DNA of 5,506 nucleotides from NCBI GenBank assembly GCA_002373535.1, contig DFKL01000164.1, positions 1-5,506 on the forward strand. The letters run 5' to 3'. The position numbers were made by a program, and so were the translations under genes. The notes beneath the pieces are model-generated. The model was not told the DNA's origin, did no database searches, and saw only the letters and a program-made list of their open reading frames with translations. Each line of letters starts with the position of its first letter. Position 1 is the stretch's first letter. The DNA comes from Prevotellaceae bacterium UBA3646. Lineage in GTDB: Bacteria > Bacteroidota > Bacteroidia > Bacteroidales > Bacteroidaceae. This document shows positions 1 through 5,506 of the stretch, piece by piece.

Positions 1-31
1 TCAAGCCCATCCTGAAGCGCAAGAAGAATAG
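1..31 (+). other. Possible 3' end of an upstream gene (frame undecided)
   Basis: A terminator-like hairpin follows directly, so a plus-strand gene probably ends here. Two frames give plausible ends. One stops with TGA at 13-15. The other reads Q-A-H-P-E-A-Q-E-E and stops with TAG at 29-31, abutting the hairpin. The third frame stays open to 124, running through the hairpin and into the next gene, which makes it unlikely. Too little sequence is visible to name a product. A minus-strand gene starting at the CAT at 8-10 cannot be excluded. Confidence 0.25.
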
Positions 32-66
32 AGCCTGCCAGTATCAAACGGCGGGCTCTGTTTGTA
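28..66 (+). terminator. Probable rho-independent terminator of the upstream gene
   Basis: GAGCCTGCC (31-39) pairs with GGCGGGCTC (50-58), giving nine pairs with one G-T wobble around a 10-base loop (40-49). The stem can extend outward through A30-T59 and weaker pairs. A short interrupted T-run, TGTTTGT, follows at 59-65. The T-tract is poor for a classical terminator. On the opposite strand the stem is followed by TATTCTTCTT, so it could work in both directions. The position before a new gene cluster supports the call. Confidence 0.5.
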
Positions 67-93
67 AAAACGTCGCGCGCACGCATATATCCG
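61..93 (+). promoter_or_regulatory. Weak candidate Bacteroidota-type promoter before cysE
   Basis: TTTG at 61-64 could serve as a -33 element. TATATCCG at 86-93, 21 bases further on, partly matches the TAnnTTTG -7 element known from Bacteroides: it has the TA and one T but lacks the final TTTG. A second TATATC sits at 101-106. A promoter is expected here, because a terminator lies upstream and a gene cluster starts downstream. The sequence match itself is weak. Confidence 0.25.
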
Positions 94-106
94 GCACGCA
101 TATATC
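79..106 (+). repeat. Tandem-like direct repeat of 13 bases in the cysE leader
   Basis: GCACGCATATATC occurs at 79-91 and again, identical, at 94-106. The copies are separated by two bases, so the period is 15. The pair sits 13-40 bases before the cysE start and overlaps the candidate -7 region. It could be a simple local duplication or a pair of regulator half-sites on nearby helical faces. The sequence alone does not decide. Confidence 0.7.
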
Positions 107-118
107 GAAAAAAGAGTC

Positions 119-853
119 ATGGTAAAAAAGATAGAGAGAATCATCGAATCACTACGCTCCCTCCTGTATCCCGCATTTTATGGCAACGGAATCAGCAGCG
201 AGATGTTCTACGCTCAGTTGCTGGAATGTGTGCCGGCCCCTGTTGCCAGGGAGTTGACGGACTTTATCCCTGAGCTCAGGAAAAAACTGGACTGTGACGT
301 AGAGGCTGCATATAACGGAGATCCTGCCGCAGAATCCAGGGACGAGATAATATGCTGCTATCCTGTCATCAAGGCCCTGATGAACTACAGGTTTGCCCAT
401 CGTATGTTGGAATTGGGTATAGGGATGATACCGCGAATCATAACAGAGATGGCTCATTCCGAAACCGGAATAGACATTCATCCGGCCGCAACCATAGGTC
501 ATCATTTTACCATAGACCATGGCACCGGTGTCGTCATAGGCGCCACATGTATAATAGGAAACCACGTAAAGCTGTACCAGGGAGTGACATTGGGCGCCAA
601 GAGTTTCCCGCTGGACGACGACGGACATCCCATAAAAGGCATCCCCAGGCACCCCATACTCGAGGACAACGTAATCATATACTCAAACGCGACCGTCCTT
701 GGCAGGATAACAATAGGCAAGGGAACAGTCATTGGCGGAAACCTGTGGGTGACGGAAAGCACACGCCCTGGCGAACAGATAGCCCAGGCCCGCAAACGCA
801 AGACCATCATTCAGCAGACCCTTATCAATCCCGACGATCATGGAATGCTGTAA
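119..853 (+). CDS. cysE: Serine O-acetyltransferase (long, EpsC-like type)
   Basis: Transfers acetyl from acetyl-CoA to L-serine, giving O-acetylserine, the first committed step of cysteine synthesis in the cytoplasm. The 244-residue protein has an alpha-helical N-terminal half (about 1-110) and a left-handed beta-helix of hexapeptide repeats (about 115-212). Family signatures include DPAAESRDEI (68-77), HPAATIG (121-127), DHGTG (133-137), YQGVTLGAKSFP (153-164) and GIPRHP (174-179). Asp119 and His134 have the same 15-residue spacing as catalytic Asp143 and His158 of E. coli CysE. The insert before RHP and the lack of a GVPAR motif place it with the longer EpsC/SrpH-like forms. The ATG at 119 is the first possible start: the reading frame is open from 68 but contains no earlier ATG, GTG or TTG. 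There is no clear Shine-Dalgarno. The protein ends in Leu, not the terminal Ile usual in enzymes that bind cysteine synthase. No cysteine synthase gene is visible. Confidence 0.94.
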   Translation: MVKKIERIIESLRSLLYPAFYGNGISSEMFYAQLLECVPAPVARELTDFIPELRKKLDCDVEAAYNGDPAAESRDEIICCYPVIKALMNYRFAHRMLELGIGMIPRIITEMAHSETGIDIHPAATIGHHFTIDHGTGVVIGATCIIGNHVKLYQGVTLGAKSFPLDDDGHPIKGIPRHPILEDNVIIYSNATVLGRITIGKGTVIGGNLWVTESTRPGEQIAQARKRKTIIQQTLINPDDHGML

Positions 854-865
854 AAAAAATAACAG

Positions 866-887
866 GACATATACAAACAAGACATAT
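866..887 (+). repeat. Short direct repeat in the cysE-rlmL gap
   Basis: GACATAT occurs at 866-872 and 881-887, again with a 15-base period, inside the A-rich 42-base gap. No hairpin or good promoter is visible here. At seven bases in an AT-rich spacer, chance is a fair explanation. Confidence 0.45.
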
Positions 888-895
888 CAGATTTA

Positions 896-2341
896 ATGGA
901 ATTTGAACTCATAGCCAAGACCTTCCAAGGTCTCGAGACAGTGTTGGCAACCGAATTGATAGAGCTGGGAGCCAATAACATCCAGATAGGACGCCGCATG
1001 GTGTCATTCACCGGCGACAAGGAAATGATGTACCGAGCCAATTTCCAGTTACGTACGGCAATCAGGATTCTCAAGCCTATCAAGCATTTTCGCGCGACGA
1101 CAGCCGACGAGGTGTACGATGCTGTAAGGCAGATAGACTGGTCTGAATATCTCACCCCAAAAACTACCTTTGCCGTAGACAGTGTAGTATTCTCCAGTGA
1201 GTTTCGCCACTCCAAGTTCGTAGCCTACAAGGTAAAAGACGCCATCGTAGACCAAATCCGCGAAAATACAGGAGAGCGTCCCAATATCAGAGTAACCAAT
1301 CCAGACATACGACTCAACATACATGTAGCAGAGTACGACTGTACCCTGTCTCTCGACTCGTCGGGCGAGAGCCTGCATCGCCGTGGGTACCGTCAGGAGT
1401 CCGTAGAAGCTCCCCTCAACGAGGTCCTGGCTGCAGGCATCATCCTCCAGACAGGGTGGAGAGGCGAGTGCGACCTGATAGACCCGATGTGCGGCAGCGG
1501 AACGATACCCGTAGAGGCAGCCCTCATAGCACGTGGTATAGCGCCAGGCGTATTCCGCAAGGAATATGCGTTTGAGAAATGGCCGGACTTCGATCAGGAG
1601 CTTTTCAATGCAATATACGACGACGACAGTCGCGAACGCACGTTCGAACACCACATCTACGGATACGACAACAACCGGCAGGCCGTAGCCATAGCAACCA
1701 ACAACGTACGTGCGGCAGGCCTTTCCAAGGATATCACGGTAGAGTTTCAGGATTTCAAGGATTTCACGCAGCCTACGGCTAAGAGCATAATCATTACCAA
1801 CCCGCCTTATGGCGAACGAATCTCTGCGCCAGACCTGCTCGGACTCTACAAGATGATAGGCGAACGGCTCAAGCACCAGTTTACGGGCAATGATGCATGG
1901 ATTCTGAGCTATAGGGAGGAATGTTTCGATGCAATAGGCCTGAAGCCATCGTTGCGCACACCTCTGTACAATGGTTCTCTGGAGTGTGAGCTCAGGAAGT
2001 ACCGCATGTTCGACGGACGATTTAGCGAGATGCGGGCTGAAGGCGGAGACATCAAGAGCGCACGCGAACGGAACATGATGGCCCAGAAACACCGTTTCCG
2101 CCAGCATCGCGACTTCAAGGCACGCATAGGCGAGGAACAGACTACATATGACAGTCACGGCTACAGAGGAAAGGGAGCGCCTGGCAGTAAGCAGCGCCGT
2201 TTCAGGGACGACGACGAGCGTACTTATGGAGGTAAAAGGAATTTTTCCGGCGACAGGGCCGCGCATCGCTACAGTGACAGGAAGACAAACAGGGGAGGCC
2301 GTGACAAATTTGGCGGATTCCGTAACAACAAGGAAAAGTAA
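896..2341 (+). CDS. rlmL: THUMP-domain class I SAM-dependent RNA methyltransferase (RlmL type)
   Basis: Predicted to methylate guanine N2 in 23S rRNA (m2G2445 in E. coli numbering) using S-adenosylmethionine. The 481-residue protein has an N-terminal ferredoxin-like and THUMP RNA-binding region (about 1-155). Next comes the family-typical LHRRGYR (160-166), then a Rossmann methyltransferase domain (about 170-375). That domain carries DPMCGSGT (196-203, SAM loop), GYDNN (256-260, acidic SAM contact) and the catalytic NPPYGER (302-308). E. coli RlmKL is a fusion of about 700 residues; this protein matches only its RlmL half, as in B. subtilis YpsC, and has no RlmK domain. Residues 376-481 are an added low-complexity tail, with 29 Lys/Arg in 106 positions and Gly-Arg patches. 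ATG 896 is the first start after an in-frame TAA at 860-862. It has no Shine-Dalgarno. It follows cysE by 42 nt and precedes the peptidase gene by 4 nt. The exact target base is inferred from the family. Confidence 0.93.
   Translation: MEFELIAKTFQGLETVLATELIELGANNIQIGRRMVSFTGDKEMMYRANFQLRTAIRILKPIKHFRATTADEVYDAVRQIDWSEYLTPKTTFAVDSVVFSSEFRHSKFVAYKVKDAIVDQIRENTGERPNIRVTNPDIRLNIHVAEYDCTLSLDSSGESLHRRGYRQESVEAPLNEVLAAGIILQTGWRGECDLIDPMCGSGTIPVEAALIARGIAPGVFRKEYAFEKWPDFDQELFNAIYDDDSRERTFEHHIYGYDNNRQAVAIATNNVRAAGLSKDITVEFQDFKDFTQPTAKSIIITNPPYGERISAPDLLGLYKMIGERLKHQFTGNDAWILSYREECFDAIGLKPSLRTPLYNGSLECELRKYRMFDGRFSEMRAEGGDIKSARERNMMAQKHRFRQHRDFKARIGEEQTTYDSHGYRGKGAPGSKQRRFRDDDERTYGGKRNFSGDRAAHRYSDRKTNRGGRDKFGGFRNNKEK
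2018..2338 (+). other. Region encoding the basic, Gly/Arg-rich C-terminal tail of RlmL
   Basis: It encodes residues 375-481, beyond the methyltransferase fold. The tail is rich in Arg, Lys, Gly, Asp and aromatic residues, with patches such as GYRGKG, YGGKR, NRGGRDKFGG and FRNNKEK. It resembles the disordered RNA-binding tails found on some Bacteroidota RNA helicases and RNA-binding proteins. The reading frame is continuous, with no sign of a frameshift. RNA tethering is inferred from composition only. Confidence 0.75.
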
Positions 2342-2345
2342 TACT

Positions 2346-2408
2346 ATGTACAGCAAATTCACGACACTATCAGTCATTTGTATGATTTTGTCATCGGTAA
2401 CCATGGCA
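2346..2408 (+). other. Signal peptide coding segment of the S9 peptidase
   Basis: It encodes residues 1-21: one Lys at position 4, a hydrophobic core (LSVICMIL) and a polar end, S-S-V-T-M-A, before Q-D. Cleavage after Ala21 fits signal peptidase I. Cys12 lies within the core, in S-V-I-C, which is a poor lipobox because the residue before Cys is Ile. A lipoprotein is therefore unlikely. Confidence 0.8.
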
Positions 2409-4529
2409 CAGGACAGGCAATTTACTTTGGACGAGCTGCTGGGCGGCGGAGACAGCTATTGGAAACTCAGGCCAGAGAACATGTACACAGGCTGGTGGGG
2501 CGACATACCGTTCAGGACGTCACCCGAGGGTGTTACGGATATAAATACCGGCAACACCATATGTACCGTCGAGTCTGTCAATCAGAAACTCGGAGAGGAA
2601 CTGGCCTTCAGCGGCCATAACCTCACTTTCCCGTATGCGGACAAGCCTGTCGTAGATTTTCACAAGGGACTGCGGCATATCCAGGTAGATTTTGAAAGCG
2701 GAGACAAGGTCCTGGACGTAACATTGCCCACGGGCTCTGTCAATCAGGACTTTTGCAACGTTTCCCGTAATACCGCATATTGTATTCAGGGTAATCTCTA
2801 TATAGCTATGCCGGACGGCAGGCAGATAGCTGTCAGCCAGGACGGCAGTGACGATGGCAGCGAGAATATACTTTACGGCTGGAGCGTACACCGTGACGAG
2901 TTCGGAATACACAAAGGCACCTTCTGGTCTCCGGACGGCAGGAAACTGGCATATTACCGTATGGACCAGTCTATGGTTCCCAGCTATCCACAGGTGGATA
3001 TACACCCGCAGAAGGACTACAAGGGAGCAAACGGGTCACGCATAGCGACGACCTATTCCTGCCACTATCCTATGGCAGGCGAGAAAAGCCATGTCGTCCA
3101 GGTCGGCATATATGATACCGAGACAGGCTCTAACACATGGCTTGACCTCGAAGGCGAGCCTGACGACTATCATACAAACATTTCATGGTCGCCAGACAGC
3201 CGTACGATCTATATCTTCGAGCTAAACCGCGACCAGAACGACATGCGCCTGGTATCCTATGACGCAGCCACGGGCAAGTCTCTCAGGACCATACTCCAGG
3301 AGTGTGACAAGAAGTATGTAGAGCCGATGAATCCACTCCGTTTCCTGCCATGGGACGAAAACAAGGCCGTGATGCAGAGCCAGCGTGACGGATACAATCA
3401 CCTTTACCTCCTTGATGTCAGGAACGGCAGCATTCGACAACTGACACGCGGCAGATGGGTCGTACAGAAATTCATCGGGTTCAACACCGTATCAAAGAGT
3501 ATTATCTATGCCGGAAACGAGGCAGACCCGCGTACCTCATGCCTGTACAGCGTCAGGACCAGCGGACGCAAACGGACACTTCTCGGCAAAGCCGAGGGTG
3601 TATGCTACAATGCATCACTCAATGGCAGCGGGACACAAGTGATACAATGCTATACAGCCCCCGATGTGCCACGCAGCATCAATATCCTCAGCACCACGAC
3701 AGGCAAGGGCAGGAACCTGCTCACAGCCGCAGACACGTGGAAACAGTCCGGATATGCAATACCACAGTTCAGGAGCGGCAGCATCAAGGCCGCCGACGGC
3801 AAGACAGACCTCTACTATCGCATGGTTCTCCCTGCAGATTTTGACGCAAGCAAGAAATACCCTACAGTCATATACGTATATGGCGGACCTCACGCACACC
3901 TTGTGCAGTCCAGCTGGCATTGGGACAGCCGTGGATGGGAGACATACATGGCACAGAAAGGATATATAACGTTTGTATTGGACAACCGTGGCAGCGAATG
4001 GCGCGGTCTTGCCTTCGAGCAAGCCACGTTCCGCCAGCTTGGATGTGTCGAACGCGAGGACCAGTTCAAGGGAGTCGAGTTCCTCAAGACGCTGCCATAC
4101 GTAGATGCAGACAGGATAGGCGTACACGGGTGGAGTTTCGGAGGTTTCATGACCACCAACCTGATGCTTACATATCCAGAGACATTCAAGGTAGGAGTTG
4201 CTGGAGGCCCTGTCATAGACTGGAGCTATTACGAAGTCATGTATGGTGAGCGCTATATGGACACTCCTCAGCAAAACCCCGAGGGATACGACCGGTGCAA
4301 TCTCAGGAACCGGGCCGGAAACCTCAAGGGACGCCTTCAGCTGATTATAGGATACAACGATCCGACATGCGTTCCGCAGCACACCCTCTCCTTTATCCGT
4401 GCATGCGAAGACGCGGGCACACAGCCGGATTTCTTCCTATACCCCGGCGGAGAGCACAACATGTACGGACGCGACGCCGTCCATCTGCACGAGAGGATAA
4501 CACGTTATTTTGAAGATTATCTTAAATAA
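2346..4529 (+). CDS. ptpA: Secreted prolyl tri/dipeptidyl peptidase, family S9 (PtpA/DPP IV-like)
   Basis: A serine exopeptidase that removes short N-terminal peptides ending in proline, probably in the periplasm or at the surface. The 727-residue protein has a signal peptide (residues 1-21, hydrophobic 8-18, likely cleavage after T-M-A), a beta-propeller (about 40-470) and an alpha/beta-hydrolase domain (about 475-727). The triad is Ser597 in GWSFGG, Asp672 in GYND and His704 in GGEHNM. The spacings (75 from Ser to Asp, 107 from Ser to His) equal those recalled for P. gingivalis PtpA (Ser603, Asp678, His710). Glu630 matches PtpA Glu636, and Glu185 in HRDEFG matches Glu205. Tyr512 in VYGGPH is the likely oxyanion residue. 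Length is close to PtpA (about 732). The frame is open upstream to an ATG at 2148, but that start would bury the signal peptide behind 66 residues inside rlmL, so ATG 2346 is chosen. AAGGA at 2330-2334 is a weak, distant ribosome site. PtpA is the best match; a DPP IV-like specificity remains possible. Confidence 0.93.
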   Translation: MYSKFTTLSVICMILSSVTMAQDRQFTLDELLGGGDSYWKLRPENMYTGWWGDIPFRTSPEGVTDINTGNTICTVESVNQKLGEELAFSGHNLTFPYADKPVVDFHKGLRHIQVDFESGDKVLDVTLPTGSVNQDFCNVSRNTAYCIQGNLYIAMPDGRQIAVSQDGSDDGSENILYGWSVHRDEFGIHKGTFWSPDGRKLAYYRMDQSMVPSYPQVDIHPQKDYKGANGSRIATTYSCHYPMAGEKSHVVQVGIYDTETGSNTWLDLEGEPDDYHTNISWSPDSRTIYIFELNRDQNDMRLVSYDAATGKSLRTILQECDKKYVEPMNPLRFLPWDENKAVMQSQRDGYNHLYLLDVRNGSIRQLTRGRWVVQKFIGFNTVSKSIIYAGNEADPRTSCLYSVRTSGRKRTLLGKAEGVCYNASLNGSGTQVIQCYTAPDVPRSINILSTTTGKGRNLLTAADTWKQSGYAIPQFRSGSIKAADGKTDLYYRMVLPADFDASKKYPTVIYVYGGPHAHLVQSSWHWDSRGWETYMAQKGYITFVLDNRGSEWRGLAFEQATFRQLGCVEREDQFKGVEFLKTLPYVDADRIGVHGWSFGGFMTTNLMLTYPETFKVGVAGGPVIDWSYYEVMYGERYMDTPQQNPEGYDRCNLRNRAGNLKGRLQLIIGYNDPTCVPQHTLSFIRACEDAGTQPDFFLYPGGEHNMYGRDAVHLHERITRYFEDYLK

Positions 4530-4530
4530 T

Positions 4531-5506
4531 ATGGGATACACTATATTGCTGCTCGGCTCAGGAGGTCGCGAACACGCCCTGGCATGGAAGATCTCACAAA
4601 GCCCAAAGGTCACAAAGCTGTATATAGCACCAGGTAATGCCGGAACATCAGCCGTCGGAGAGAACGTAGACATCAAGGCCGATGATTTCGAGTCAATCAG
4701 GACATTCTGCCTGGACAGGCACGTCAACATGGTCGTCGTAGGCCCAGAAGACCCGTTGGTCAAGGGAATATACGACTATTTCAAGTCCGACCCAGAGCTC
4801 GCTGACATAGCGTTGATCGGCCCGTCAAGGAAAGGAGCCATGCTGGAAGGCAGCAAGGACTTCGCCAAGGCATTCATGCAGCGTCACGGAATCCCTACGG
4901 CCGCCTACCGGACCTTTACGGCGGAGACTCTCCAGCAAGGCAAGGATTTCCTGCGCACCCTATGTCCTCCGTATGTACTAAAGGCCGACGGCCTCTGTGC
5001 AGGTAAAGGTGTATTGATACCCGAAACCCTCGCCCAGGCTCAGGGTGAGCTCGAAAATATGCTGGGCGGAATGTTCGGCCACGCCTCAGACAGGGTCATC
5101 GTCGAGGAGTTTATGAAGGGCATAGAATGCTCCGTCTTTGCACTCACTGACGGCAGCGACTACGTAATCCTTCCCGAAGCTAAGGACTACAAGCGTATAG
5201 GCGAGGGAGACACCGGCCCCAACACCGGAGGTATGGGAAGCGTCAGCCCCGTCCCGTTTGCAGACAGGCAGTGGATGCAGAAGGTCGAGGAAAGAATCGT
5301 CCGTCCTACGGTAGACGGTCTCAAGTCAGAAGGCATCGACTATCAGGGATTTATCTTCTTCGGACTTATCAACGTAGACGGAGACCCAAAGGTCATCGAA
5401 TACAACGTACGCATGGGCGACCCCGAGACAGAGACGGTAATGCTTCGCATCAAGAGCGATATCGTAGACTTGTTTGAGGCTGTCGCGACACACACGCTAT
5501 CTTCCA
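4531..5506 (+). CDS. purD: Phosphoribosylamine-glycine ligase (GAR synthetase), 3' end beyond window
   Basis: Joins glycine to 5-phosphoribosylamine with ATP, the second step of de novo purine synthesis, in the cytoplasm. The window holds 325 codons plus one base of a protein normally about 420-430 residues long. There is no stop codon in the visible part; the truncation is only the window edge. Visible motifs: LLGSGGREHAL (7-17), APGNAGT (33-39), VGPEDPLV (70-77, N-domain substrate loop), LEGSKDFAK (105-113), KADGLCAGKGV (151-161, ATP-grasp), EEF.KG.E.S (192-201), the glycine-rich IGEGDTGPNTGGMG (223-236) and YNVRMGDPETE (291-301, metal and substrate binding). Missing are the last part of the ATP-grasp region and the C-domain. 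The ATG lies one base after the peptidase stop (TAA-T-ATG) with no clear Shine-Dalgarno, so translational coupling is likely. I see nothing atypical. Confidence 0.97.
   Translation, partial: MGYTILLLGSGGREHALAWKISQSPKVTKLYIAPGNAGTSAVGENVDIKADDFESIRTFCLDRHVNMVVVGPEDPLVKGIYDYFKSDPELADIALIGPSRKGAMLEGSKDFAKAFMQRHGIPTAAYRTFTAETLQQGKDFLRTLCPPYVLKADGLCAGKGVLIPETLAQAQGELENMLGGMFGHASDRVIVEEFMKGIECSVFALTDGSDYVILPEAKDYKRIGEGDTGPNTGGMGSVSPVPFADRQWMQKVEERIVRPTVDGLKSEGIDYQGFIFFGLINVDGDPKVIEYNVRMGDPETETVMLRIKSDIVDLFEAVATHTLSS

Larger units (their letters stand above)
119..5506 (+). other. Probable operon cysE-rlmL-ptpA-purD (and perhaps beyond)
   Basis: Four same-strand genes have gaps of 42, 4 and 1 nt, with no terminator hairpin between any of them. 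A terminator-like hairpin upstream of cysE marks the likely left boundary; the right boundary is outside the window. The last three genes are almost certainly one transcript. cysE is slightly less sure because its 42-base A-rich gap could hold a weak promoter. The functions are unrelated, which is common in Bacteroidales housekeeping clusters. Confidence 0.6.

Noticed and set aside
352..906. 184-codon plus-strand open frame overlapping cysE
   Set aside because: It is an out-of-frame reading of cysE, rich in Arg and His with no domain, while the cysE frame matches its family along its whole length.
2148..2345. Upstream in-frame ATG extending the S9 peptidase by 66 residues
   Set aside because: The extension lies inside rlmL coding sequence, and its translation is low-complexity, out-of-frame rlmL tail. 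It would put the clear signal peptide in the middle of the protein.
2379..2381. Lipobox-like Cys12 in the peptidase leader suggesting a lipoprotein
   Set aside because: The residue before Cys is Ile, not Gly, Ala or Ser, and a better signal peptidase I site follows at Ala21.
1049..2404. 451-codon open frame on the minus strand opposite rlmL
   Set aside because: It is codon-aligned with rlmL, so its openness follows from rare TTA/CTA/TCA codons. The translation has no recognisable motifs, and the sense strand encodes a clear THUMP methyltransferase.
3615..4382. 255-codon minus-strand open frame opposite the S9 peptidase
   Set aside because: It is codon-aligned with the peptidase gene and lies over its conserved catalytic domain. 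No family resemblance is visible in its translation.
4521..4535. Possible frameshift or fusion between the peptidase and purD because of the 1-nt gap
   Set aside because: The peptidase ends at the PtpA-like C-terminus with a proper TAA, and purD begins with its normal N-terminal motif, so the gap is simple tight packing.
4437..4763. Minus-strand open frame spanning the peptidase-purD junction
   Set aside because: It covers the conserved end of the peptidase and the conserved start of purD, both well-supported sense genes. No start signal or recognisable motif was seen.
5271..5477. 68-codon plus-strand open frame at the right end
   Set aside because: It is an out-of-frame reading within purD, whose own frame is open to the window edge and carries all the expected motifs.

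Overview
This window looks like ordinary chromosomal sequence from a Bacteroidales (Bacteroidota) bacterium. Three things support this. The secreted S9 peptidase matches, motif by motif and in catalytic spacing, what I recall of Porphyromonas gingivalis prolyl tripeptidyl peptidase PtpA. Shine-Dalgarno sequences are absent or weak at the gene starts. All four genes are tightly packed on one strand. Base composition looks close to balanced. In the visible purD codons I count Ile ATC 14, ATA 7, ATT 0, and Arg AGG 5 of 14. I cannot name a genus.

Layout. Positions 1-118 hold the end of something upstream, a probable intrinsic terminator (about 31-58) and a short leader with two copies of a 13-base direct repeat. 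Four plus-strand genes follow: serine O-acetyltransferase (119-853); a THUMP-domain class I RNA methyltransferase of the RlmL type with a basic C-terminal tail (896-2341); a secreted prolyl tri/dipeptidyl peptidase of family S9 (2346-4529); and purD, phosphoribosylamine-glycine ligase (4531 to the window edge, truncated at codon 325). Gaps between genes are 42, 4 and 1 nt, so the last three are probably co-transcribed and perhaps translationally coupled. No gene-free stretch reaches 300 bases.

How they fit together. The products act in different processes: cysteine synthesis, 23S rRNA modification, periplasmic peptide trimming and purine synthesis. I see a housekeeping cluster, not a dedicated pathway. 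A loose link is amino acid and nucleotide supply for growth (peptide uptake, cysteine, purines), but that is inference.

I found no mobile element, CRISPR array, tRNA or rRNA, riboswitch, defence system or undescribed system. The points worth a second look are modest: the C-terminus of the serine acetyltransferase, the disordered basic tail on the methyltransferase, the substrate-pocket residues of the S9 peptidase, and two short repeat pairs that both have a 15-base period in the non-coding gaps.
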